64,000 nucleotides of DNA, taken from Phaseolus vulgaris. Lineage: Eukaryota > Streptophyta > Magnoliopsida > Fabales > Fabaceae. This document shows, piece by piece, positions 25,815-37,097 of the stretch. Every line of letters starts with the position of its first letter. The stretch's first letter is position 1. The position numbers and the translations under genes were made by a program. The notes below the pieces were generated by a model. It saw only the letters and a program-made list of their open reading frames with translations, was not told the DNA's origin and made no database searches. The DNA lies in contig NC_023758.2 in assembly GCF_000499845.2 (NCBI RefSeq), positions 32,456,069-32,520,068 of the forward strand, in the 5' to 3' direction.

Positions 25815-28800
25815 TATAAACACTTTTGATACATTATTGAGAGTAAATAATTCTTTTAGGAAACAAACATGTATCTTACTTCATATATATACAGATATAT
25901 AAAGATTGAGTTATATGTTTGGATGAATTATTTTCATAAATACGAGGCAAAAAATAAAAAATATATAATAAATTAAGTTTCTGTTGTAAAATTGAAATTA
26001 ACTTTATATAAAAATTAATTTATAAAAAAATATTTTATTTTTTAATAATTATTTTGATTAATATGAGAAGAAAGCTATTTCATGATACTTTCCTATTTAA
26101 ATAGAGCTTGTAATCTATAATAATGGAAAAATTAATTATTAGAACTCAAATGCTTCAATACAATTAATTGAAGTTAATACAAGTTTATCTAATAGAAATT
26201 ATTTGAAATGGAGTTACTCTTATTAGTTGACTAACCCAAAAGTTTATAAAAGGGTTAAATTAGATTAATAATTTATTTAAAGTCCTTAGGACTAATTTTA
26301 AGCAACCACTAGTAGAACTTTTTTTTCAAAGAGTGTTGAACATATAAAAGTATAAATATTTTTATTCCTTCCTAAACAATCTTTCCCTTATAGTTACTTA
26401 AATTATTAGGACTAAAGTTAATAAAACTAATATATTAACCTAAATCGAATTTGACTTTGATTACGTTGACATCTAACCAAATAAAAATTATATCTTCTTA
26501 AAACCCAGATATCACAGTCTCAAAATGGTTAAGACCATCTCATTTTAAATAATTAAGGCAACTGGTCGCTAAAAAAGGGTTAATAATAAGCCAAACATAC
26601 GAAAATTAGTCAAAATTAGTAACACAAAAATGTTCAAACAAGTTTTTGGAATTCTTATTTCTTTAGTTTAAAAGAATTGTTAAAAAAATCTTCTTTTATT
26701 AGAAATAAAATAAAATAGCTGCTAAAATATTTGAGAAGAAAAACTACTCCTTTTTTCACGAGCTATACAAAATACATGTAGTCAACTTTCTATATAAAAA
26801 AAATCTAAAATATAATTAAAGGTGGCAAAAGGTTAAAATTGAGAATTCTAATTTATAATTATCCAAATCCATACTATTTTTAATTCATTTAAATGGATTT
26901 ATCTCAAATCTAAATTCATATTTTTTTTGGATTTTAAGTCTAATTCATGTAATTGGATATAGATTAGATATAAATTGGATAGATTTTTCGATTATCCAAA
27001 ATGAATTTTGGGTTGGATTTTCACTTAGCCCCGGCTCATGTTCAGCCGCGTCAATCCAGGCCCAGGTCGAGCAAAGTTGGTCTGAGTCGGTCCAGGCCAA
27101 AGTCAAGTCGAGTCGATCCCGGCTCAAGTCAAGTCTAGTCGGTCTAGGCCAAAGTCCAGTCGAGTTGGCTCATGCCAAAGTCGAGTCAAGTCAACCTGTG
27201 TCCGTGTCGAGCCGAGTCACCCCGGGCCCATGTCGATCTGAGTCGACCCTAGCCAACGTCAACCAAAGTCGATCCAGACCCATGTCGATTCAAGTCGACC
27301 CCGGTCAATGTCGACCAAAGTAGGTGCGGGCCCATGTTGAGGCAAGTTAACCCGGCTCGCTGTCAAGAAGATTCAGCCCAAGACGATATCGAGCTGAGCC
27401 AGCCCGGTCCCATGTCGAGCCGAGTCGACCCGGGCCCATGTCAATTTGAGTCGGTCCGAGCCCATTTCGATCTGACCCTGCTCGGGACCATGTCGAGCCC
27501 ACTCGGTCTGGGACCATCTCAAGCCTAGTTGGTCTAGACCGATGTCGAGCCAAGTCAGCACGACCCATGTGAGTTAGCCTGGGCCCATGTCGAGTTGAGT
27601 CGGCATGGGCAAATGTCGATCCGAGTCTGCCCAGGCCAATGTCGATCCGAGGTGACCCAGACCCATGTCGAGTCGAGTCAGCCCGAGCCCATGTCAAACC
27701 GAGTCGATCTAGGCGCATGTCGATCTTAGTCGACTCAGGCCAATGTCGAGCAGAGTCGTTTTTGCCCATGTCGAGCTTAGTCGGCCTTGCCCATGTCGAG
27801 CCGAGACAGCCCAGATCCAAGTCGAGTCGGCACTAGGCCAAGGTCGAGTCGACAACGGGGCCATGTCGAGTCGAGTCGTTGCCGACTCGAGTCAGCCCGA
27901 CGTATGTCCAGCCGAGTCGACTCGGGCCCATGTCAATTTGATTCGGCCCAAGCCCATGTCGAGCTGACTCGGTCCGGGCACTTGTCGATATCGAGGTCGA
28001 CCTGGGCCCATGTTGATCCGAGTCTGTCCGGTACCATGTCGATCCAAGTCGGCCCGTGACTATGTTGAGCCAACTCGGCTTGAGACCATGTCGAGCCAAC
28101 TTGCCCCGCGACCATGTCGAGCCTAGTTGGTCTAGGCCCATGTCGAGCCGAATCGGCACGACCCATGTGAGTCATCCCAGGCCCATGTCGAGTTGAGTCG
28201 GCTCGGGCCGATGTCGATCTGAGTCTACCCGAGCCGATGTCGATGCGAGTCGTCCTGGGCCGATGTCGATTCAAGTCGTCTTGGGTCGATGTCTGATATG
28301 AGTCAGCTTGAGCCCATGTCGAGCCGAGTCAGTCCGAGTGCATATCGATCTGAGTCGACTCAGGCCAATGTCGAGTAGAGTCGGTTTGTGCCCATGTCGA
28401 GCTTAGTCGGCTATTGCCAAGTCGGCTCAGATCCAAGTCGAGCCAACTGGGCCAAGGTCGAGTCGGCAACGAGGCTATGTCAAGTCGAGTCAGCTCGACG
28501 TATGTCCAGCCGAGTTGACTCGGGCCCATGTCAATCTGATTCGACTCGGACCCATGTCGATTCAAGTTGGCCCATAACCATGTCAAGTTGATTCGGCCCA
28601 GGCCCATGTCAAGTAGTGTGGGCCCAGACCCATGTTAAGCCGTGTTGGCCCAGACCCATGTCAAGCCGAGACGGCATGTGCCTATGTTAAGTCGAGTGAG
28701 CTCAGGCCCATGTTGAGCTGAGTCGCCTCTAGTCAAGGTTGAGTTGGCACTGGGCCCATATAAAATCGAGTTGACTCAAGCCTAGGTCGAGCTGAGTCGG

Positions 28801-30238
28801 CCCAGACCCTTGTCGAGCCGAGTCGGTCAGGATCCAAATCAAGATTGATTTAATCTAATTAATAAAATAGATTTAATTTAATTAACGAAATGGATTTATT
28901 CTAGATTTAATATATTTTTAATGAATTTAAAAAAATCCAAATAAATTTAATCTAGTTAAAATATATATATTTTAAATCCCTTCAATTTTATGGGATCAAA
29001 CATAACTTTAATAAAATCGGAAGATCTATTTAGACCCAATAAATTTTCAATACTAGATATTTATTCATATATATATCTAATATTCCTGTGCTTAAATTAA
29101 AGTATCAGAACATTCAATTTACATTTGCTACAACTCCAAATTTTGCTTCTCATTTGAACAAATACTTGTTCTTCTAAACTACAATGTTACACTTTAGTTA
29201 TTTCATTCTTTATGAAATCCCTTAGAAAATGAAAATCCACATTGATACATTTACTCCTTCCATCCATGATTGGTTTCCTTGATAACTTTATGGTAAAACT
29301 ATTGTCACACTATGTAATAGTAGGACTTGTTTGATTCCTTAGAATGCTTTTACTATTCATCTAAATCACACAACTTTACAAGAACTTTGTTGTTGCTACT
29401 ATAATTTATGCTTTAGTTGTTGGCAGACTCTTCATTGGTTGCTCTTTCAAACTCCATAAGATAACCTCACTCATAACCAATATATAGTTTGATGTACTTT
29501 TTTTATAGTCAATGTTATTAGCATAGTTATTATTCATATAATAACCAATAAGATTTTTCCTTCCATTTCTCTTATAGAAAAATCCAAATTCAGAAGTTCG
29601 TTCGAGATAGCATATGATTCATTTTACTCCCTATAGATGAAACTCTTCTGGATTTTCCACAAACTAACTCACATTGTGCATGATGTGATGTGTAGCTGTG
29701 TGAACCTTGCATACATTAAATTACAAATATATATTATTATTATTTTAATTCTTAATCATTGATTTCTAATTAATAATTATGAGTTATATATAACTTTAAG
29801 AAAATCACTTTTATTATAAAATTGCACTCATTTGTTTTAACTTTTCAAAATAAGTTAAAGAAATATGAAATCTTATTGAAATCAAAAGTGGGTCGAATAA
29901 CTTTTCATAAAAATCATTTTAAAAATAATACTTCTATTATTGCAAACAAACATATAATCACTTCTTGCTGGTATCTGACTTAAACACTTATTATCTTCTC
30001 TTTTAATTTATCTTAAAGTTCTTTATATAATAAAATGTAGCTGTTAGCTAAGCCTAGTGCTTTTAGTTGCAATTTAATTGCAGAATCTGCTTCCAATTGC
30101 AAAATGAGGGATTAACACTGAATAACATTTCCTGAATTTGTTTTGGTGCAGAATATTAGCCAACTCTTACGTCAGATTGCACAATTAAATGAATTGTTAT
30201 CATCAAGGCGAAAGGTTCCAGTGCATCAAATCAACTGA
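24148..30238 (+). CDS. small single-pass membrane protein, two exons, 5.5-kb intron
   Basis: Exon 1 is 24148-24657 (170 codons). It ends at a strong donor, GATGAG|GTGAGT. Exon 2 is 30152-30238; it follows TTTTGGTGCAG and encodes NISQLLRQIAQLNELL then SSRRKVPVHQIN-stop in the same phase 0. The full protein is 198 residues: acidic Ser/Thr/Pro-rich head (1-80), an amphipathic helix (about 81-110), one membrane segment (126-144, AGASAAAAVLVSLLYVGI), a basic RRRRR stop-transfer cluster, and a C-terminal helix. The KEKDE|NISQLLRQIAQLNE join gives a continuous Leu-rich heptad-like helix, as in related plant proteins I recall, which supports the splice. Reading through the donor adds only eight residues before a stop. 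I cannot name a function. The intron (5494 bp) holds the CpG-rich minisatellite and a copia fossil. Confidence 0.8.
25776..25810. repeat. (AT)n microsatellite in the long intron
   Basis: About 17 uninterrupted AT dinucleotides inside the 5.5-kb intron. Confidence 0.9.
27028..28840. repeat. CpG-rich 26-bp minisatellite array with higher-order repeat
   Basis: About 70 diverged copies of a 26-bp unit close to CCCATGTCGAGCCGAGTCGG plus CCCGGG. Clean adjacent units can be counted near 27435-27490. The array is G/C- and CpG-rich while both flanks are strongly A/T-rich. A higher-order period of 598 bp (23 units) is seen: the anchor GCACGACCCATGTGAG is at 27558 and 28156, and CGTATGTCCAGCCGAG is at 27901 and 28499. 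Another anchor pair (27764 and 28390) is 626 bp apart, so there are compensating indels. Long frames through it on both strands are by-products of missing stop codons. It lies wholly inside the intron of the 24148-30238 gene. Flanks contain degenerate GGATTTAAATCC-like text. Confidence 0.93.
29110..29620 (-). mobile_element. copia RNase H fossil inside the intron
   Basis: Minus-strand translation gives FYKRNGRKNLIGYYMNN, then KKSTSNYILVMS, WSLKEQPMKSLPTT, CDNSFTIKLSRKPIMDGRSK and VDFHFLRDFIKN in order. These match the copia RNase H signature (D-x-K-S-T-S-G-Y ... W-x-S-K-K-Q ... H-x-R-S-K-H-I ... H-F-L-R-D). Several stops and substitutions show it is old. It belongs to a different copia lineage from the elements at 15430 and 62551. 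Confidence 0.8.
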
Positions 30239-31794
30239 TGCCAGTTTTGCAGTACTTAATTACTATATTTGTAAATTCTAAATGAATTAATTAGTAACTT
30301 AACTCTTACGTATAAAGGTGAACACGTGTCTGTTTTAGGGCACACGGTGATTAAGTTGGATGCATAGTAAAAGATAATGTTGCACCATGAGTAAGGGTGT
30401 CCGCGTAAGCAAAGTATTTTCCTGCAGTTAGCACCTAAAGATAAGTGGTGCTCGTTAGCTAGTAGTTTTTCTGTTATTATTTTATGCTCCCATTAGAGAT
30501 AAGATTCTTTTTTGTTGTATCACCTTGAGTGAATGTGCCCAAAAAATAGAACATGTTTTTGTTACGTACGCTTTCGGTTGAGATTAGATTCTCATGAGAG
30601 AAAATGGTTACAAGAGATAAGGTATAAAAGGGGATTGAGACCCCGGGTAAAGATATGTCATTTCTGAGACTTAAACTGAATACTTCTTTAATCTTAGTAA
30701 GTTCTTACCGACTTGATCGTCGGAGTGTGATCAACAGGTAGAACCCCCTTTGTTTTAACGGAGCCACGTTCCAGCACAACCAAACATCGAACAGATTCTA
30801 GAAAAGACAGACGAAGCTAAAACTGGTCATCAGAGTCAACCGACGAGAACATTAATACTAGATATACACGACTTTTGATTAAAACTTAATATATTTACAA
30901 ATTTTTGCTATTCATTTTTATTATTGTTTTAAACATACTCGCTTATTTTTTTGGAAAATGATGTTTTCACAATTCTTGGAATTGTACATAATTTTTTATA
31001 TGATAAGTTTAGAAATAAATATATATAATAAAAGATAAGTTTGAAATTAAATGATATGAAAAATATTAAAATAATAATATTAAAAGTTATAATGTGATTA
31101 TATAAAAGATTTGAGTTTTTAATGTATTATTTCTCTATTTCTTTTGATAGAGAGCATACTCTTCCACTTAGGCTGGTAAGCAACGTTCATTCATTGCCAC
31201 CTTCACGACCAATCTCGATGTTTAATAAAACTAGTGAGGTTTTTAAAAAGTGATTATAGTTTTTATGCATCAATGGGAGAACCAAAAAGGTTGAGTTCAT
31301 GCGAAAAAGGCAGCAGGTAATGCATATGTTCTCTAGATGATATTTCCTTCATGTCATGGGTTCTCATGGTTCTTAACAAAGGCATTTGTACGTCAAGAAC
31401 CAACTCCTCCTAGTATAGCTAACTTTTTTCAGGGGTTCACCATTCCCTTTTGATAGGCTCCGTGAGTTAATCAGTTTTCTGTCGAAACTTGAGGTGCAAA
31501 TTTTGTCATTCTTGTGTGGGTGCAATTTGCCAACATTGTTTCATTTTGGCTTGGAAATTATGCGGAAGCTACCTTTTGGAATTTGTTTTCAGGATTGTAT
31601 TTATGTTTGTGGACCACTTTGTTGCCTTTGAAAAATTCTTCTACCATTTTAAATGGATGAAATGAATTTGGATTTTTTCAACTTCATTTAAATTGGATTA
31701 AGTCTAAATTAAATTAACTTTGTCAATTAGATTAAAAATAGTGTACTTTTCATTTGGAGCAAAATCTCACTAACCTTTGAGTCCATGCTATATT
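30239..31794. other. 3' flank and intergenic DNA
   Basis: The first about 100 bp are probably the 3' UTR of the gene ending at 30238. A gypsy LTR remnant follows (30580-30840). From 31140 to 31794 the composition is more balanced and looks like decayed coding or repeat DNA, but no family could be named. Confidence 0.4.
30580..30840 (+). mobile_element. Ty3/gypsy LTR remnant (R-U5 part)
   Basis: GGTATAAAAGGGG (TATA box) is followed by TACCGACTTGATCGTCGGAGTGT and then AACAGGTAGAACCCCC. The 'ACTTGAxCGTCGGAGTG...CAGGTA' phrase is a well-conserved R-U5 signature of plant gypsy LTRs. No coding region accompanies it. The same phrase occurs at 46762-46800 in another LTR. Confidence 0.55.
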
Positions 31795-33120
31795 TGTTAT
31801 GGAGGCGGAGCATAGTACTCCTTGTCGTGTCTTCTCTTCCTCTTTCGACAGTATATGTACAGAATGCTTAACACAACAAGAACCACAACGACCCCCACAA
31901 CATTTCCACACCCGTCGAAATACTCGACGAAGATACGACGACGGAGGCGAAGAAGTGGTTGGATTCGATCCGGACGAAGGATAAGATGTGCTATGAGATA
32001 GTGGAGTCGGAGTGTTGTTGCCTCCGCCGCTACTCGATGGTGATGGTGGAGAAACCTACCACGATGACGAAGGAGAACTTCTTGAGGGAGGCGAGGGAGG
32101 GGAATTCGACGAAGGCGAAAGTGTAGATAGGGATAACCATGCGGAGCGGGTCATGCAGGCTGGTCCACAACCTGTTATCAAAAAGCGCGAGGCGGACTCA
32201 CTAATTTAGGTGGTTGACCTGCTTAAGCTCGTCCCACATAATCCGTAGCCCGCACGGACCAACAAAGGCACGATGCGGGTTGGCTCGCTGGCTCGCATAA
32301 ATAAAAAAATAAAATTTTATTCTGCAGAAAAAAAAAATCATACCTCACTCTTTCATTATTGTTGTGTGATATTTATTTTATTTTTTTTGAAAAAAATTGA
32401 ATTTAATGTACTAAAAAAATATTTTACTTTAATCATCTAAATGAGTTAATATTAAGAGTGACCGTTGGTTTAGTTTTAAGTAAAATCCTATATTTAAAAT
32501 TTGTTAATAAAAAATAATATAAAGAAGATATTTCAATAAGATAGTTAAAAAATTAGTCATCTTCATTAAAATATTTTTTAGCAAAAATTTTATAAGATAC
32601 TCTTATACATTTACATACATATATTAGAAAAATAGATGCAAAACAAAATTTTAATTATTTTTAATCAAGTCCTCTAACAATCCTCATACTTGAATTCATA
32701 TTTTTATCTTAATTGAATTAATTGAAACAGGAATACAATTTTAATTTTTCAGCAGGAAAAAATAAGTTTTTTTTATAATTAATGAAATTTTAAATTTTGA
32801 AAAAAAATATTTTTCTTATGCAGGTTGGCCTACAAGTTATCTCTTATGCGGAGCGGGCCAATGAAATGAGTATGCACTTCTTGCGTAAGACGGACCAAGC
32901 GAACCAAACACGGGACGTGTCAGCTTGCTTTAGGTGGAGAACTTGATGGTGGAGGTGGAGATGATGGATGTAATGGTGGAGGTGATGACGGAGTGGGTAG
33001 AGCCGACGCCGAAGGTGTGGCAGGCAGTGGGACCGTTGTAGTGGACGACAGAGGAGTAGTGTTGTTGGACGATGGCGAAGACACGCTGGGGCTATTCACA
33101 TTGCTAAGAGCAACTACATT
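31795..33120 (-). pseudogene. PERK-type receptor-kinase fragment (Pro-rich ectodomain and membrane segment)
   Basis: Reading the minus strand from 33120, a Ser/Pro/Thr-rich ectodomain (SPSSNNTTPLSSTTTVPLP, SSPPPPSSSPPKA) runs to about 32925. It resumes after an insertion at about 32140 (SNSPPSPPSRSSPSSS, then a stop and more Ser/Pro text). In a shifted frame the membrane segment follows at 31920-31800: NVVGVVVVLVVLSILYIYC, then RKRKRRHDKEYYAPPP. This order, with the basic stop-transfer and YYAPPP, is that of proline-rich extensin-like receptor kinases. The kinase domain is absent. The upstream 'VEKKNVVA' residues are probably not part of the original gene. Lesions: insertion, frameshift, stop and truncation. 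Confidence 0.72.
32140..32925. mobile_element. non-coding insertion splitting the PERK fragment
   Basis: The ends are G/C-rich (GCGGAGCGGGTCATGCAGGC on the left; GCGGAGCGGGCCAATG and TGCAGGTTGGCC on the right) around a very A/T-rich centre. GCGGGTTGGCTCGCTGGC near 32276 and a related phrase near 51300-51345 suggest a dispersed family. The structure resembles a non-autonomous DNA transposon, but no clear terminal inverted repeat or target duplication was fixed. Confidence 0.45.
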
Positions 33121-35154
33121 TTTTTTTTCAACAAAAAATAAAATAATAATTAAAGGGAATACTTCAGGGGTATTCCAACCCTTGTACAAAAGCCACAACC
33201 ACGTCACTTGATATCCTATTCCATAGAATTTTACATTCTTCAAAAAAATTTAGATCAAAACCAAACAAATCTATAACAAACTTGTTTATGCTAACCCAAC
33301 AGAATTACGCATCAAAACCTACTTATGAAATACACCAAAACTAACCTTCATGATCTAGATAATCCTATGTTACCTTTTGCAAGTTTTGTAATCATCATGC
33401 ACCTTTCATTCTCACCTTTCTATAATGTTTCTTCTTATGATAAATTTTAATCTTATTGTTCCAATGCCACGTTTGAATGACTTCTTCGCAACAAAACACG
33501 TCTCACCATAAAACTCAACCTTCCACACCTTTCAACCAATTCAAAGGTACGAAAAGATAACCAAAACTATTTCACAACAATGATACATGCAACTAAATCA
33601 CATAAACACTAATTTGAAATTGAAAAACAAAAAAATCTTATAAAGAATTAAGGTGGAAGAGAATAAGATTTATATGTTTTGTATTTGCCTCTCTCAAGAT
33701 ACACCTTAATTTTGAATTTTTAAAATCTAAAAAATAATTAATCCAAATCTAATTAAATAGATTGAATTTAAAATAAAAATATATAAATTTAGATTTGAAT
33801 TTTTTTTATTTAAATAGACTTAAAATAATATAAATTTAAATAATTATCATTGCATTTAAAAAATTGAATTTTTTTTCTCACCCTTGCTTCTAAACGATGA
33901 CTAATGTAAAAGTCTCCTACTATACTGAAAAGGCATCAAAATTAAAGTATTATAAATGAAGTTAATTGGATTGTTTTTTATTAGTATAAGAACTTTTCTA
34001 AGCTATTTGTAGATAAGGTTAAGTATTTGGATAAAAGTCTCTCGACTAGTATGCAATTCGTTGGTGTGAGTGTGAGTTTGTATTTTAAGTTAGAAATTGA
34101 ATACCCTGTTTGAATTATTCAAAAGTTAAATATATTTTATTTGTGGAATCCGTTGTTACACCGAAGCCCGATACAATCTAATGTATTGGGTTTTCAGTTT
34201 CCTATTCTTAGATTCTGGCGTTGAAAAGTACAACAAGTGACGTTTTTTTCTGTTTATTCATATCCCATTCCTACATGGTATTCCGAGTTCATTATTCATA
34301 TCCCAATACTTATTAATGCACTTTGTATTTGAATTTAGTTTAATTTAAGAAACACTTTAAATTTATTTTTTAAGTATATAAATATTTTTTACGAGTAAGC
34401 CCAAATAGCATGTTGATTTTAGTGAATGGATGCAATCTATTGAAATTGGGTTGTTTCTTCCAGTACTTCCATATATTTTTGTCATTAATTCTATACATAT
34501 GTAAATTTTCATTTTGTCCTTCCTCGATTTTAATTATATAATTCTAAAATAATTTTTTTTATATTGTACAATAATTCAGAAATTAAAAGTATTTTTTATA
34601 TTGTACAATTCATAAAAACTTACGGATTATATAATTTAGAATTACTTTTTACCTTTTGAAAATTATTTTTCTGCTTAGAGATAGTTTTTTAATTGTATAA
34701 TCTAAAAATATTTTTTTTAAAAAACTTTGAGATTGTAGAATCCGAAAAAGAGAAAATGAGAACTTTTATAATACACTAACTTTTTTAATGGAGGTTTATG
34801 CAATTGTGAGTTTAAATGGGCAGGTCTAATCATATGCTTAGTTCTATAGATTATTGTACAATTGTTAAATTTTGAAATAATAATTTTAAAATTAACATCT
34901 AATACTTTTTTTTAATTAATTGATAATATAAAAATTTACTCTATCAAAATTAAACTCTTTAAAAATTTCATTTGTTTGGAGGAATTTTTAATGTCTTTTT
35001 TTATGATAAAAAAATATAAGATTAAAATTATAATATTCCTATATTTTTCTCACATCTAATATTATAATATACATAAAATTGTAACATAAATATATACATA
35101 TATTATTTGTATAGTATTTCAAATTACATCTCTTTTCATAGAAAAATAATATTT

Positions 35155-35158
<4 letters not shown>

Positions 35159-35186
<28 letters not shown>
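35159..35186. repeat. (AT)14 microsatellite
   Basis: Uninterrupted AT run. Confidence 0.9.
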
Positions 35187-35189
35187 TTC

Positions 35190-37097
35190 ATCTGCTAATT
35201 GGGGAGCTCTCTCATCTGCAGTCTCATTTGTTCCAGTGTAAAATACATGATCATCACATATAAGAAAACCAAATACAACAAAAACAAGGTAAGTTAGCTA
35301 TAAAAAAAAATTTGGTATATAAACAAGGTAAAGTCATCAACTCTCATACATTTTTTAAAATCCATCAAGTGTCTATCATAATTCATCATTCACAATACTT
35401 AGGTCAGACTTCTACTGGTCAACATACTGAAGCATTTGACTCTATTTTCAGAAGACTCATGCATTAACTCAGAGATCTACACCTGTCATACTATCTCACT
35501 GTGAAATCCATAAAATTATGTGCATAAATAATCTCAATATCATCTCTTCTAGTATGACATGGTTAACTCATATAACAGATCAAACTAGTTCTCTTTTAAA
35601 CAACTTACCCATTTACATGAACCTCCTTCAAATCTCACCACTTGAATAACTTCATTTATATGATTTCATTATATCAGGAGAGTCAAGATATCTCCTTCTA
35701 GATGAATCTCTAGTCAACGCACATCCTAAACAATCTCAACACGGTATTTTCTTTGTTGAAAATACTATCTCTTGATTAAAATTCACATTTCACATCTCAC
35801 AATATCCAAAATCACACAATTAAATCATATCAAAGCTTAACATTTCAAAACACACAAAAATTCATCCAAGAATCACATAAATATATAATTAAAATATTTT
35901 TCAATTAAATATACATAATATAAAATTTTACATAATTTATAATTAAAAACTATAAAATAGAAATAATCAAACCTTTTAAAAGAAAAGATAAAAATTATAG
36001 TTTTAAGAATTTTCTTGCTTGAGCGAGATTGAACCCGAGAGCACTCCATAATTTATCTCATTTTCGCTTGAGTGAGATCCCCTCTCGCTTGAGCAAAAAT
36101 AGACCCGAGAGCACTTCATATTTTCATTATATTCTCGTTTGAGCGAGAATCTTCTCGCCTGGAAATATGCAGAGAATAGTTTGTAAAATCTGATACATTT
36201 CACATTTTCAACCAAAAATTTTCCTTCAATTGTTATGTTATCAAAGTAACAAATTCCTTGCTAAAGTTGGATAATTACTCTAGTATAGCTATTCTATAAA
36301 ATTATAATACCATATATCCAATATCTCTAAATCAAAATCAAATAACCAATACTCAACAAACACTACCCTTTAAGTGATTCATCAAACTATTTAATTACAT
36401 TCATTTACTTATTCAAATAAAAAATACTATAATTTTACAACATCTACCATATCTATAATTTCACATCCAAATCTCAATCAAATTCTAATATACTAAAACA
36501 TGAAAGAAAAATTGAGATTGGTGACCACGTCACCCCCACATCTAGATCTTCTAACTTAGAGTTCTATTGAAAATTTAAACTAGCTTCTCTTACCCGAGTT
36601 TGAGTAGGTGCTCATTAAGAGTTCCAAACCTACCAAAAGCAAGCTCAGGGCAGTTTACCTGCACCATTGAGTCTTGATAAAAAAAAGTCTAACTACATCA
36701 CCAGGACTCTAAGTTAATAGAGACTAATCTTAAAGCTAAAAGAGTCACATGTAAAGGGCCTATACTAAAGGTAAACCTAACCATATCAAAACTGACTCAA
36801 AGGAAAGAATTAGCAAAAGTGATCTTACTTTGTCTAAAACTCTGATCGGTTAGTCTTGTAGTATTCGTTGTTAGGAATCCAATGACAAATTTTGATCATC
36901 ATTCTGATGACAAAAATGTTAAGAAACTCAGAGAGAAGGTAGGGGAAAGAAATAAGAAGAAATAATTTAGAGAGATGGTGCTTCTTTTAAAATGAAACTT
37001 GAATAATTGATTTTTCTATTTATATATTATATTTATTTTAATAATAAAATATTTAAATATCATTTAAATTATATCACATATTATAGCTATTATTTTA
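35190..37097 (-). mobile_element. probable Ty3/gypsy LTR, minus strand
   Basis: The right edge, read on the minus strand, begins TGTAACGACCTAAAATA, a typical gypsy LTR start. The interior has the phrase TTGGTGACCACGTCACCCCC and a CTCGCTTGAGCGAGA repeat cluster; such text is common in legume LTRs. No gag or pol is present and the left edge is not defined. It is inferred to be a solo LTR or LTR remnant. Confidence 0.35.
36012..36162. repeat. cluster of near-palindromic CTCGCTTGAGCGAGA units
   Basis: Copies or variants of CTCGCTTGAGCGAGA occur near 36013, 36065, 36081 and 36132. Two are followed by GACCCGAGAGCACT or AACCCGAGAGCACT. The unit is self-complementary over most of its length, so each could form a hairpin. 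It lies inside the probable minus-strand LTR. Confidence 0.6.

Noticed and set aside
27347..28607. Long open frames (90-157 codons) on both strands of the 26-bp array
   Set aside because: They are by-products of a stop-poor, G/C-rich tandem repeat. The period is not a multiple of three, all frames give similar Arg/Ser/Asp-rich text, and none has a family match.
32920..33243. 107-codon minus-strand frame taken as a complete gene
   Set aside because: The Pro-rich part belongs to the PERK pseudogene; the N-terminal part is unrelated hydrophobic text and the frame ends in the inserted element.
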